The notes: generated by a model not told the origin, from the sequence alone. Shown: positions 28,101 to 36,840, numbered from the stretch's first letter. The stretch is DNA of 64,000 nt from Vallitalea longa (GCF_027923465.1 NZ_BRLB01000001.1:186001-250000), one strand, 5' to 3'. Program-made: numbers and translations.

Positions 28101-28183
28101 GCTACTTTTGTATACATTGCTTTATAAGTTTTCTCTATAACACTACTTATGTGAGCGTCTTTCTGTTTACTGTAGAACGCCAT
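25178..28183 (-). CDS. GH38 alpha-mannosidase
   Basis: At 1001 aa this is a full-length GH38 retaining alpha-mannosidase. Zinc and active-site motifs are visible: GHAHIDLAWLWP with H244, H246 and D248, WLPDVFGYTGALPQI with probable nucleophile D358, and later YQFHDILPGSS. It has no signal peptide, so it works on imported mannosides in the cytosol. Beta-sandwich domains fill the C-terminal half. It is the last gene after a MalFG-type ABC transporter (65-bp gap) and is followed by a terminator. The most likely substrates are alpha-mannosyl ends of N-glycan or mannan fragments; the linkage cannot be read from sequence. Confidence 0.93.
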   Translation of the reverse strand: MAFYSKQKDAHISSVIEKTYKAMYTKVADLNVVGWTTPEPVKFEDRYEGEKKELSLGQTWGQLWDCGWFHFTGKVPAICKGKKTVLLIDVNGEGCVYDDNGCPMRGITNVSSWFNFERGKPGKRVVQFLHEAEGNEKVDIWIETGCNDLFGNYSKEGTLEEASVAICNEEIRSLYYDFEVLYNLMNQLPEDDARHMSILYSLHEATKVLRDYNEEEAIKARKILKVELDKKGGDPSLSISAIGHAHIDLAWLWPIRETIRKGSRTFSTVLEMMERYPDYKFGASQPQLYFWMKEHYPALYEKIKESVKKDRWEVQGAMWVEPDTNISGGEALVRQVVYGKRFFRDEFDKDMKILWLPDVFGYTGALPQILKKSGVDYFMTIKLSWSEHNKFPYHTFNWKGIDGTKILTHMPPQGTYNSSATPKAIKNSEKDFMEKGISDRCLLLYGIGDGGGGPGAEHLERLDRMKNLNGLVPVEQEFALDFFHRIDKDCSKYNTWDGELYLEKHQGTLTSQAANKKCNRKMEIMLRELEFASMLASINNDYVYPQEEIEKIWKEVLLYQFHDILPGSSIKRVYDESVARYKILSEETRKMTEKAYSALAEKIGSDDIKNPYIIFNSLSWKRNEWINLDGEWKHISVPAMGYVVVDKGQSNVDQNGLVATDNTLENELIKVEFAADGTVSSIFDKENNREVIPEGMKGNKLSVYDDDGDAWDFNITYDQKSPVEFVLQSSKSYVDGPRAIIKQTYKYGESELVQDIVLTKDSRRIDFNTKVEWKERNKMLRTSIPVDVHTSEAVCDIQFGTINRPCHRNTSWDAAKHEICAHKWVDLSQRDYGVALMNDCKYGYKVMDNTIDLNLLRSSEFPGVNADYGTHNFTYSIYPHKGDHVTGEVAKEAYELNIPLNSMKGTKNDVELPQEKAFIQIDNENVIIEAIKKAEDDNSLIVRLYENSNSTSNAKIHFGFNVKSVQLVDIMEENPNDLSIDGGTVNLIFKPFEIHTLKVEI

Positions 28184-28247
28184 TGCACTAATACAACTCC
28201 TATCTTTTTATATATTCCCTATCTAATAATCAAATTGCTTTTATTTT

Positions 28248-29078
28248 TTATCCTTTAACAGAACCTGATGTCAAGCCTTGTATATAGAACTTCTGTAAGA
28301 ATATGAAGATTATGATTACAGGTATAACAGAGAACATTGAACCTGCCATAAGTACATTCCATTGCTTAAATGCAGATTGATCCAGATACATGATAGCCAT
28401 TGGTAATGTAAACATATTCTTATTGTTTATAATGATCATTGGCCAAAGTATTCCATTCCAAGATGCTATAAAGTTCATAACAGCAATAGTTCCAATCGCT
28501 GGCATTGACAAAGGAAAATATATTTTTCTATATATCTGGAAAGGATTACAACCATCTATAATAGCTGCTTCGTAAAGCGATTTTGGTACGGACTTGAAAT
28601 AATTAGTAAATAAGAATACTGCAAAAGGAGCGCCACCATTAATCAACGGTAAAATTACTCCTAAGTAACTATTGTCCAATCCTAAATTAGTCATATTGAT
28701 ATAAAGTGGAATCAATACAGTTATACCAGGAACTAGAATCAAAGATATATACATAAAGAATATAACTTTTTTACCAACAAAGTTCAATCTGGCTAACGCA
28801 AATCCTACCATACTATATATGATAACAACACCAATAACTACTCCTAAACTTATAATGACACTATTCATAAAGTACTTGAAGAAATCCATCTTTCCCCATA
28901 CATCTATATAATTATGCCATTGGAATCCACCTTTAGGAAATAGGCTTATAGGATCAAGTAATGACTCCTGTTGAGTTTTTAAGGAAGTACCTAGCATCCA
29001 CATAAAAGGATATAAACATGTCAATGCGTAAAGTAACAAAAATAAATATTTAATACCTGTCAAAAGTTTTCTTTTCAT
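28248..29078 (-). CDS. Carbohydrate ABC transporter permease (MalG-type)
   Basis: This 276-aa permease has six TM segments and the coupling-helix motif EAAIIDGCNPFQIYRKIYFP near residues 175-195, by which it contacts the ATPase. The C-terminal QGLTSGSVKG is typical of CUT1 MalG-like proteins. It follows the MalF-type gene by 12 bp. No ATPase gene is nearby, so a shared ATPase (MsmK/UgpC-like) encoded elsewhere is expected, as in many Firmicutes. Confidence 0.93.
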   Translation of the reverse strand: MKRKLLTGIKYLFLLLYALTCLYPFMWMLGTSLKTQQESLLDPISLFPKGGFQWHNYIDVWGKMDFFKYFMNSVIISLGVVIGVVIIYSMVGFALARLNFVGKKVIFFMYISLILVPGITVLIPLYINMTNLGLDNSYLGVILPLINGGAPFAVFLFTNYFKSVPKSLYEAAIIDGCNPFQIYRKIYFPLSMPAIGTIAVMNFIASWNGILWPMIIINNKNMFTLPMAIMYLDQSAFKQWNVLMAGSMFSVIPVIIIFIFLQKFYIQGLTSGSVKG

Positions 29079-29090
29079 TATTTCACCTCA

Positions 29091-30008
29091 CTAATAATCA
29101 GTTTTCATGCGTTTTAGGCTTATGAGTGATAATATAAGAGTCAATATGAATACCGTCCAACCCATAGCACTGGCATTACCATACTGTGAATCCCTAAAAG
29201 CTGTAGTATAGAGCAAGGTACCACTTACATCTGTACTTTTAGCAGGTCCACCACCTGTAAGAATAAATATATTATCGAACATCTGGAATGACGCGTTAAG
29301 TGCATTTATTAACGCAACTACTGTCATAGGTTTCAATAATGGCCATGTTATCTTCCACATAACAGTGAATTTTGATGCTCCGTCAATATTGGCTGCTTCA
29401 TAAATACTTTCACTAATATTGGAAAGACCAGCATAATACAGTATCATGGTACTTGGTAATGAGGTCCAGATAACTACTATTATTACACCTATCAATGCTG
29501 TTTTGGGATTACCTAAAATACCATCTCTAACCACAAAAAAATCCAATCCAATCTTAGAAAGGAAACTATTAAGTACTCCATCAGAAGCGTATAGCCCTTG
29601 CCACGCATAATAGATCGCAGCTCCTGATGCAACCATAGGAATGAAATATATAGTTCTTAGAACTCCTCCTCCTTTTTTAGTTCTTTGTATCATAACTGCA
29701 ATAATTAGAGCTAAAGGTAATATTACGATTATACTAAAAAAGGCTATTTTAAAATTATTAAATATAGCATTCCTAAAATCTATTGTCTGTTGAGGATTCC
29801 TTCCAAATAATATATTCTTGAAATTGTTTAATCCTTCAAATCTCGCTGTACTGAAATCCACTCCTGACCAATTATAGAAACTCATTCTGATTGAAAAAAT
29901 TACACTGTACAGCCCTACTGTAAGAAACAATAATAAACCAGGTAATAGAAAAGTATATGCAACAATATTTTCTCTGACCATTTTCTTTGTAAACTTTTTC
30001 TTAAACAC
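29091..30008 (-). CDS. Carbohydrate ABC transporter permease (MalF-type)
   Basis: The 305-aa permease begins with GTG at 30008 after AGAGGTG. It shows six TM helices and the coupling motif EAANIDGASKFTVMWKITWP near 210-230. GGGPAKSTDVSGTLLY is typical of CUT1 MalF-like subunits. It forms the membrane channel with the downstream MalG-type subunit and takes sugar from the binding protein encoded just upstream. Confidence 0.93.
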   Translation of the reverse strand: MFKKKFTKKMVRENIVAYTFLLPGLLLFLTVGLYSVIFSIRMSFYNWSGVDFSTARFEGLNNFKNILFGRNPQQTIDFRNAIFNNFKIAFFSIIVILPLALIIAVMIQRTKKGGGVLRTIYFIPMVASGAAIYYAWQGLYASDGVLNSFLSKIGLDFFVVRDGILGNPKTALIGVIIVVIWTSLPSTMILYYAGLSNISESIYEAANIDGASKFTVMWKITWPLLKPMTVVALINALNASFQMFDNIFILTGGGPAKSTDVSGTLLYTTAFRDSQYGNASAMGWTVFILTLILSLISLKRMKTDY

Positions 30009-30030
30009 TTAAGCACCTCTTTTCTTATTA

Positions 30031-30056
30031 ATAGAGGACATCTAAATGTCCTCTAT
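30031..30056 (-). terminator. Intercistronic hairpin after binding-protein gene
   Basis: A perfect 11-bp stem (ATAGAGGACAT / ATGTCCTCTAT) with a 4-nt loop separates the binding-protein gene from the permeases. Such stems usually keep binding-protein mRNA more abundant than permease mRNA. Confidence 0.75.
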
Positions 30057-30068
30057 TCAAATATTACT

Positions 30069-31457
30069 CTATTTATTTCCTGCTGCTTCCTCAGCTGCTG
30101 CTGCATCATCAATAGCTTTTGCCGCTTCTTCAGCAGTAGCTTCACCTGCAACAATCTTCTGAATCATAGTATCATGTACTCTCCATTCAGCATGATTCCA
30201 GAAATTATCAGGATATGCAGGAACTCTTGAAAGTGGTGCAGGTTCATCTGTAAATGATTCAGCTATATTTCTTAGAGCTGGGTCAAGTTTCTCAATATCA
30301 CTACCAAGATCTGTAGCAGGTATTGAGAATCCGTTATTAGCAAATAGAATAGCGCCTTCTTTAGATGACATGAATTTAATGAAATCTAATGCTTCTTCTT
30401 GTTTGTCTGATTGATTACTAACAGATAACATTGTTAAAGTAAATGGGTTCATAGTCCACTCTGGATATTTAGAACCTTCAATTGCAGGTACAGTGAATGT
30501 AAATATATCTTCTTCATTCATTCCCATTGCAAGTAATGTTGACATTGTGAATGATCCACCTAAATCGAATGCTGCTTTTCCAGCTGCAAATTGTTGATCT
30601 GCTGTATCAATATCCATAGTTAATACACCAGGAAGTAATAAATCTTTTTCAACTAATTGTTCAAATGCTTGAAGTACTTTTAAGTGTTGAGGATCACTGA
30701 ATTTCTCTGTTCTTGTAAGTAAACCTTGATAACCTTCTTCACCATTTAACATTACTTCAAGAGCACAACCAGCAAATGAATACCAGATATCAGGTATTTT
30801 ACCTGAATATGCTAATGGTGCAACACCAGTTTTTTCTTTGATTGTTTCCATTATAGATATAAATTCTTCCCAAGTTTCAGGAGCTTTCACTTCTAAACCA
30901 GCTTTTTCCATAATCTCTTTATTACCGTAGAAAGTGAAGAATCCACCCATGTCAAGAGGTATTCCGTAAGTTTCTCCAGCTTTTAAGCTTTTAAGAACTT
31001 CACTTGCGTTTTTATCATTTTGCCATCCATTAACCTGTTCTTCTTTAACAGTTATAATATCAAAAGCGTTGCTCTTGAATTCATTTTCGAATGAATCAAC
31101 TTTTGGTGCAAGGTCTACTAGAGCGTTCTCTACTCCTTGTCCTGCTGATGCCCATATGTGTACAACATCTGGTAAAGTACCACCATTAGCTGCAGCTAAT
31201 AATTTTTGTCTATAAGTATCGTCTGGTGTAAAGCTTTCAATATTAACTTTGATACCAGTTTTTTCTTCATATTCTTTTGCAACATTTTCAAATCCAGGAA
31301 TGTATGCAACTTTCCATGTCCACATTGTTAATTCTTTTGTTTCTTTGTTCGCTGTATCATCGTTTCCTTTATTATCGTTTGAACCACATCCTGTAAGGAA
31401 AACCATTCCCATGAGAATTCCTACTAATACGAATGATATAAATCTTTTTCTAAACAT
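30069..31457 (-). CDS. Sugar-binding lipoprotein of CUT1 ABC transporter
   Basis: This 462-aa protein has a lipoprotein signal peptide with lipobox LTGCGS (Cys near residue 24). A family 1 solute-binding fold follows, with KELTMWTWKVAY, a DVVHIWASAGQG loop and GKAAFDLGGSF. It should be anchored on the outer face of the membrane and deliver oligosaccharide to the MalFG-type permeases downstream. Together with the GH38 enzyme it points to mannosides as the ligand. It is the first gene of the operon; 13-bp direct repeats and a second motif in the long upstream region suggest regulation by an AraC-type activator. Confidence 0.93.
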   Translation of the reverse strand: MFRKRFISFVLVGILMGMVFLTGCGSNDNKGNDDTANKETKELTMWTWKVAYIPGFENVAKEYEEKTGIKVNIESFTPDDTYRQKLLAAANGGTLPDVVHIWASAGQGVENALVDLAPKVDSFENEFKSNAFDIITVKEEQVNGWQNDKNASEVLKSLKAGETYGIPLDMGGFFTFYGNKEIMEKAGLEVKAPETWEEFISIMETIKEKTGVAPLAYSGKIPDIWYSFAGCALEVMLNGEEGYQGLLTRTEKFSDPQHLKVLQAFEQLVEKDLLLPGVLTMDIDTADQQFAAGKAAFDLGGSFTMSTLLAMGMNEEDIFTFTVPAIEGSKYPEWTMNPFTLTMLSVSNQSDKQEEALDFIKFMSSKEGAILFANNGFSIPATDLGSDIEKLDPALRNIAESFTDEPAPLSRVPAYPDNFWNHAEWRVHDTMIQKIVAGEATAEEAAKAIDDAAAAEEAAGNK

Positions 31458-31545
31458 ATAATCGCTCCTCTTTTACATTCTAGTAATATTTTAGTAAGAC
31501 CCTAGTAATATAAAAATATATTACCAGTAGCTTTTATTATGAAAT

Positions 31546-31593
31546 GTTATACAAAACACATTACATACAATAAATAACACACATACAATAAAT
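31546..31593 (-). promoter_or_regulatory. Direct repeats over -35 of binding-protein gene promoter
   Basis: ACATACAATAAAT occurs exactly twice, at 31563-31575 and 31581-31593, 18 bp apart. Minus-strand TATAAC (31551-31546) could be the -10; its -35 would be the weak TTTATT inside the nearer repeat. This is consistent with an activator bound at the repeats. Confidence 0.45.
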
Positions 31594-31935
31594 CTTCTAT
31601 CATATCAACATTTTTGTTTATGTCACTAATAATATTAATGATTTATTTTTTCAATAATCTTTACATTTTCTAAAATACAGCTCATGGTTTTTGACATCAA
31701 TTTAATTTTTTTCACTTTTTAAGATACTTTTGATTTCATTCATAAAGCTATTCATTCGTTTTCCGCATTACTGTATTTAGAAGTATAAAAATGCTTCTAA
31801 AATAGAATACCTAAAACATTATTATGAAATTCTAAAACTTGGACCAATAAATAATTTTATAATAATAAATCAAATTTTCTCTGGTCTCATTATTTTAGCA
31901 CTAATACACTCTTAAGAAAACTTAAAATCGTACAA

Positions 31936-31958
31936 ATAAAGTGGACAAAAATGAACTA
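31936..31958 (-). promoter_or_regulatory. Shared promoter motif, copy 1
   Basis: The sequence AAAGTGGACAAAAATGAAC and flanks match the site before the PQQ-like gene at 20 of 23 positions. Read on the minus strand, TTTGTC is 17 bp from TTTAAG, so the motif overlaps a -35. Confidence 0.45.
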
Positions 31959-32048
31959 TTGTATAAGATTTTATCCAATTTATATTATTTTTATAAGAAC
32001 AGCTATGTACATATTGTACATATTCATAGAAATATTGAAGTTTTAATT

Positions 32049-32087
32049 ATAATGTGATTACCTATAAAAGATTAAGGTAATCACATT
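32049..32087 (-). terminator. Terminator of PQQ-like protein gene
   Basis: A perfect 13-bp stem (AATGTGATTACCT, 32051-32063, with 32075-32087) lies about 40 bp after the stop. Only a short T-containing run follows on the minus strand. Confidence 0.65.
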
Positions 32088-32128
32088 ATTGTTTTAAAAT
32101 GCTGTATATAGAATATTACTAAAATAAT

Positions 32129-34741
32129 CTATTTTATGGAATACACATATCCATCTGAACTCAATACATATAATTTATTTCTATATATACATGGTGTTGG
32201 CTCTTCTATCTTGTTCTCCATCTTGAATCTCCAGTAACATGTTGTTGTTCCATCTCCATTACCGTCTTCATCCACACAATAGATATATGGTGTTGAAACA
32301 GATCCAAAATATACTTTTCTATCTGCTCCTATAACAGGACCAGCCAAACCTCCACCTTCATGTTTCCATATTATTTCACCTGTATTGGCATCCAAGCAAT
32401 ATATCATTGCAATCAAACATATTCCGCCAAGTCCTAGACCATGCCATGCGGATAAGAATACTTTACCGTCATGATATGCTGCTGTAATATTAAATATCAT
32501 TTCGGGCTTACCGAATTCCCATAACACTTCACCTGTTTTTCCATCTAGGCATCTGAATTTGTCTCCACCTATAGGAAGATATATCTTACCTTCAAATGCA
32601 ACAGGTGCACCAGAATCGGAACCTCCACTTAATTGGAATTTCCATATTAGTTTACCACTAATTTTATTGAATGCGTATAAGTAACGGTCCCAACCACCGA
32701 AGTATACGAATTCACCATCAATAACCGGCTCTGTACAAGTAGATCTCTCTGTTCTGTATCTCCATATAATATATCCGGTATCTGCATCCAGACAGTTAAC
32801 AAAACCATCTATTGCTGGAATATATATTCTTCCTTCATCTGCATTACATGATCCCCATACCCAACCAATTGATTGAGTCCAGATTAAATCTCCTGTTTTG
32901 GCATCATAGCAATAGTATTCATCTTCTCCACCTTGCTGTCCAACATATATTTTTCCATTATAGTAAACAGGACTTGCTGATATAGCTCCACCTATTTCAT
33001 TCTTCCAGATTGTTTCTCCTGATTCTGCATCTACTGCAAATAAGAATCTAGAAGGTGTTCCAAAGAATAGCTTACCATCAGCTGCTGTTGGCTTGGATTG
33101 ATAATATGCTCCTCCAGCAATTTGTTCTGTTAGAATGCGGCTACCATCTTCTGATTGGAAGCAACCGATTAAGCTTTGCTTGAATACTTTATTTCCATCT
33201 TTATCATATACATGCATATATAAGCTAGAATCATTAATAAGTACTTTATCTTCATATTTAGTCAAATCACCATAGATTGGATGAGTACTTATTTTTTTTA
33301 CAAACAATATATTTCCATTCCCATCTGCACAGTACAAGTTACCTGAAACATCAGTGAAGTATACGTTAGAATCAATGATGACTGGTTTTGATCTGAGCCA
33401 ATCTTCACCTTTTACACTATATATCAATTCACCTTTTGATAAATCAAGGCAGTACAACTTACTGTTGGCACAAGGTATATAAACCTTTCCATCTTCAACC
33501 AATGGATTGCCGAAATATCTGAAGACATTTTCTCTTCTATCATCAGTCTCATATCTCCAGATTAAAGAACCGTCCTTTGCATCTAAGCAATAAACATATC
33601 CCTTGTTATCTCCGAATACGATTCTACCATCACATGCAGTTACCTGTCTATTGACTTCTCCACATGCTTTGAATTGCCATTTGATTCTTTCTGCTGATGC
33701 TGGTGAATAATTTCCATCTAATTTTAATGCATATACGTATCTTGCTCTTGTAGTAGCGATAACTACATCTTTATATATTAATGGTTCTGAAAAAGTAGCC
33801 CCGATATTGAATGACCATCTTTCATCACCAGTCTTGAATTCCTTACAAACAATTGTATTAAAAGGTTGATTAACTGGAGGTGTATCTTCAATATCATGAA
33901 TACCGTGAGGATATACGACAAATTCTTCATTGGCATCAAATTGTGCATAACCATATCTATAATCTATATGACTGGCTTCTATTTTTCTGTCGATATTACC
34001 AGTTTTTTTATTTATGAAACTTATATATTTCGTTTCTCCTGAATTACCTCTACTTCCCATATCTCTTATCAATATATAGTCATCGATAATCTTAGGAGTT
34101 GATGAATTACAAGGAGTCCAATATAATTGGTCCATCATTATTTTAGTGCTCTGATTAGCTCTGAATACTTCTTTTCCTGAATTGATATCATAACCATATA
34201 AAATATTTCTCATACCAGGTGAAGATACATAGATTACTCCGTCTTCTACTACTGGGTGTGACTCCCAACCCAAACCAACTGGAATTCTGAAATTCAGTTC
34301 TCCTTCAGATGGTCCATGAGCACCAGTATGACCAGTATGATGTACATTACCATGATATAATGCCCATTCGATATCTTCTTTTGGTCCACTTTCAAATGGT
34401 ATCTTGGTCATGTCTGGTTGATACGCAGGTAGATTGTTTTGTATATTATCCAGTATTTCATATCCTTCATCTACTATTGAGAAAAATTGTTTTTCTTGTT
34501 CTTCAGTCAATATCATTTCTGTTCCCTCAGAAGGTAAACAGTTCCATGGTGAAAGTGATCTTAGACCTTCGTCGATATGCAGATATTCTTCCATATTAGC
34601 ACCTTGTTGTTGAAGCATGCATACCCATAGCTTCATAAGGAATGCTCTTATCTGATAATTCTCTTTATTGGTTTTTACTGTTTTTATTTCTTCTCTAATC
34701 TTATCTATTTCGCTATCATTACATTTTACAAAGTTGTTCAT
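32129..34741 (-). CDS. Cytosolic PQQ-like beta-propeller repeat protein
   Basis: The 870-aa protein has a helical N-terminal domain (residues 1-110) without signal peptide or lipobox. About 15 propeller blades follow with the PQQ-like pattern (for example GRIVFGDNKGYVYCLDAKDGSLIWRYET, and similar units from ~150 to the end), enough for two beta-propellers. Known relatives such as BamB and quinoprotein dehydrogenases are exported; a cytosolic form is unusual. No PQQ-binding or heme residues can be assigned. It stands alone between a promoter with the shared motif and a terminator, next to mannoside genes, so it may be a carbohydrate sensor or lyase-like enzyme. Function unknown. Confidence 0.85.
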   Translation of the reverse strand: MNNFVKCNDSEIDKIREEIKTVKTNKENYQIRAFLMKLWVCMLQQQGANMEEYLHIDEGLRSLSPWNCLPSEGTEMILTEEQEKQFFSIVDEGYEILDNIQNNLPAYQPDMTKIPFESGPKEDIEWALYHGNVHHTGHTGAHGPSEGELNFRIPVGLGWESHPVVEDGVIYVSSPGMRNILYGYDINSGKEVFRANQSTKIMMDQLYWTPCNSSTPKIIDDYILIRDMGSRGNSGETKYISFINKKTGNIDRKIEASHIDYRYGYAQFDANEEFVVYPHGIHDIEDTPPVNQPFNTIVCKEFKTGDERWSFNIGATFSEPLIYKDVVIATTRARYVYALKLDGNYSPASAERIKWQFKACGEVNRQVTACDGRIVFGDNKGYVYCLDAKDGSLIWRYETDDRRENVFRYFGNPLVEDGKVYIPCANSKLYCLDLSKGELIYSVKGEDWLRSKPVIIDSNVYFTDVSGNLYCADGNGNILFVKKISTHPIYGDLTKYEDKVLINDSSLYMHVYDKDGNKVFKQSLIGCFQSEDGSRILTEQIAGGAYYQSKPTAADGKLFFGTPSRFLFAVDAESGETIWKNEIGGAISASPVYYNGKIYVGQQGGEDEYYCYDAKTGDLIWTQSIGWVWGSCNADEGRIYIPAIDGFVNCLDADTGYIIWRYRTERSTCTEPVIDGEFVYFGGWDRYLYAFNKISGKLIWKFQLSGGSDSGAPVAFEGKIYLPIGGDKFRCLDGKTGEVLWEFGKPEMIFNITAAYHDGKVFLSAWHGLGLGGICLIAMIYCLDANTGEIIWKHEGGGLAGPVIGADRKVYFGSVSTPYIYCVDEDGNGDGTTTCYWRFKMENKIEEPTPCIYRNKLYVLSSDGYVYSIK

Positions 34742-34815
34742 TTTATACCTCCATAAAAAATATTCTCTACCATTCTAACATCAGCAAAGTTCTATGCAAA
34801 CTTATAATTCTGTTT

Positions 34816-34838
34816 ATAAAGTGGATAAAGCTGAACTA
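34816..34838 (-). promoter_or_regulatory. Shared promoter motif, copy 2 (before PQQ-like gene)
   Basis: AAAGTGGATAAAGCTGAAC lies 75 bp before the PQQ-like gene. On the minus strand TTTATC, 17 bp and TATAAG give a promoter whose -35 falls in the motif. A weaker third copy (GATAAAAATGAACT) is at 34939-34952. Confidence 0.5.
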
Positions 34839-35083
34839 AATGGTGTTGCTTTTATTTATACAAATATAAAGCATCAGTATTATAACTAAAGAACAGAATA
34901 AATTTCAATAAAAATAGAAAGTAGAACTTTTTCTATTTGATAAAAATGAACTGATCTTATATTAATAATATCAACTTATATTATATAAAATAAACTTTTA
35001 TATATTAATTTTTAATAAAAATAATAGAATATATTAATTTATATCTTCACGCTTTGGTCAAATATAATTATTAAATGGCAAAA

Positions 35084-35132
35084 ATAATGTGATTACCTAA
35101 GATCAGATGCTATAATCTTTAGGTAATCACAT
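35084..35132 (-). terminator. Terminator of AraC-type gene
   Basis: ATGTGATTACCTAAGAT (35087-35103) pairs with 35114-35132 over about 17 bp. Its first 16 bases (ATAATGTGATTACCTA) are identical to those of the hairpin at 32049. Confidence 0.75.
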
Positions 35133-35157
35133 ATTTATTAGAATAGTACTTTATTTC

Positions 35158-35970
35158 CTATATCTCAAGAATCTGTTTCTCAAAATTCTTAGGAGAAATA
35201 CCAACTATTTTTTTAAACATTCTAGAAAAATATTTAGGATCATTGAATCCAACCATATTACCAATCTCACTAATATTATATTTGGAAAATTTAATTAAAC
35301 TTTTTGACCTTTCAATTCTATAATAATTTAGATATTGCATAACTGTAAGACCCGTTTCTTTTTTGAATAACCTTGATAGATATGACTTACTTACACATGA
35401 TATCTGTGAAATGCTATCCATGGTTATATCTTCTTTGAAATTTTCTTGAATATAAAGTGTAGTTTTCAAAACCACATCACTTATTTCAGGATCATAACTT
35501 AGAAAGTACCGTCTCATCAATAAAAATACCGATTTGATATATGATGTTATTAATTCTTCATGAAGATTATTAGCCATTTTCTTTTCTTCGTAGATTCTTT
35601 CAAGAAACCATTTGATTTCTCCTGTCCTATCTGGTAAGTGGAAAGAGCTTTCCATTTGAGGATTACCCTCGAATTCAACTCCTATACATATGACTTCATG
35701 TTCATACTTCACATCCAGACTCTCCTGATGCATTAATCCCTGCGGATATACTATCATATCATATAATGCCATTACAACTTCTTCACTGTCAGTTGTAATT
35801 TTTGCTTTTCCATTAATAAAATATATCAACTCAAAATAATTATGGGAATGCTTCTGAAAATTCCATACCGAACTTCTTCCATCAAAGCGATCACAAAATC
35901 TTAAAGTCATTTTATTATTAATGAATTGGCCTAAACTATCTGCTATCTGATGATATTGTTCTTTTTTCAT
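35158..35970 (-). CDS. AraC family transcriptional regulator
   Basis: The start chosen is ATG at 35970 (270 aa); the longer frame would need TTG without a ribosome site, whereas AAGGAGAT precedes this ATG. A cupin-like sensor (HSHNYFELIYFINGKAKITTDSEEVVMALYDMIVYPQG) occupies residues 35-80. The double HTH (ITMDSISQISCVSKSYLSRLFKKETGLTVMQYL and NISEIGNMVGFNDPKYFSRMFKK) is at the end. It is the only AraC gene in the mannoside region, so it probably activates the PQQ-like gene and the transporter/GH38 operon through the shared motif. Confidence 0.9.
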   Translation of the reverse strand: MKKEQYHQIADSLGQFINNKMTLRFCDRFDGRSSVWNFQKHSHNYFELIYFINGKAKITTDSEEVVMALYDMIVYPQGLMHQESLDVKYEHEVICIGVEFEGNPQMESSFHLPDRTGEIKWFLERIYEEKKMANNLHEELITSYIKSVFLLMRRYFLSYDPEISDVVLKTTLYIQENFKEDITMDSISQISCVSKSYLSRLFKKETGLTVMQYLNYYRIERSKSLIKFSKYNISEIGNMVGFNDPKYFSRMFKKIVGISPKNFEKQILEI

Positions 35971-36282
35971 ATATGATAACATCTCCTTCTGCAAGCAACC
36001 TAATGCTTTAATTGGACAAACTTATTAACATAGATTAACCTTTAGTACATAAGGTATAAATATTATATTTTTGCACTGAATATTATGCTAAATATCACTA
36101 AACCGCAATACATTAAATACCTAAATTTTTACTTTTTTATACATATTATTGTAAAATACTTTCTTATATATTATACTACATTAAAAGCACATCACTCAAG
36201 TGTATTATGGTTTAATTAAGGCTTTTGTTAAAATTTTCCAAGGTAGAATAAATACTAAAAGAAGATATCATGTAACGTGGAT
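35971..36282. other. 312-bp intergenic region
   Basis: AT-rich; it should contain the promoter of the AraC gene, but I find no clear -35/-10 pair, repeat or gene. Confidence 0.4.
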
Positions 36283-36840
36283 TTAAGTTATATCTTCTAT
36301 GATTTCATCTACAAGAGTTTCATCATAATTCGATCCATAGACAAATATCAAGTTATCGCCATCATGTCCTTTTATGAAAACTGAACTCGCATAATTTTTC
36401 TGTATGATTCCCAGTCCATACTCTTGAGGCTTGATTTTATCACATATCTCTACATACTCTTCCCAACCAAGAGTAGCCACTGGATTAAAGAACAATAATG
36501 CATAGAAGTATTTCCAGAATTTAATTATCCGTCCATAAATACGTCCATCTATTGGCAAACAGCCAACACTATCAAAACGTCTTTCATCAGTAAATCCTTT
36601 AATTTGATATTTTCCATTTGATCGAAGAAATTCAGGTATCTCATATCTATACTTTATAATTTCTTCATCAGTCAAGAAGTCATCATCTTCCCTTCTGAAT
36701 TCAAAGTAATATTTATCACCTCTTGTAAGTTTTTCTAATACCGTTAGCAACTTATTCACATCTTTATTATCTTCGATATCAATATCCATAAGCGTTAACT
36801 TCTTTATATCCTTAGTAATGTTTTCACGTTCTATTTTCAT
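36283..36840 (-). CDS. Hypothetical protein (185 aa)
   Basis: ATG at 36840 fits the AAAGGATGG ribosome site better than the start three codons earlier. The protein is soluble and acidic, with no signal peptide. It has an N-terminal alpha/beta part rich in Asp/Glu, a central LPIDGRIYGRIIKFWKYFYALLFFNPVATLGWEEY stretch and a C-terminal part ending in DETLVDEIIEDIT. I do not recognise a family; size and composition resemble small immunity or SMI1-like proteins, but no motif confirms this. It is 79 bp after the membrane protein gene upstream and may share its transcript. Confidence 0.65.
   Translation of the reverse strand: MKIERENITKDIKKLTLMDIDIEDNKDVNKLLTVLEKLTRGDKYYFEFRREDDDFLTDEEIIKYRYEIPEFLRSNGKYQIKGFTDERRFDSVGCLPIDGRIYGRIIKFWKYFYALLFFNPVATLGWEEYVEICDKIKPQEYGLGIIQKNYASSVFIKGHDGDNLIFVYGSNYDETLVDEIIEDIT

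Larger units (their letters stand above)
31458..32128. other. 671-bp regulatory region before mannoside transport operon
   Basis: No gene is seen. It contains 13-bp direct repeats (31563-31593), a small hairpin (31776-31801, stem TTTAGAAG), the shared activator-like motif (31936-31958) and the terminator of the PQQ-like gene (32049-32087). Confidence 0.6.
34742..35157. other. 416-bp intergenic region
   Basis: It holds two copies of the activator-like motif (34816-34838, 34938-34952), a GTAGAACTT repeat element (34916-34930) and the terminator of the AraC gene. No gene is seen. Confidence 0.55.
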
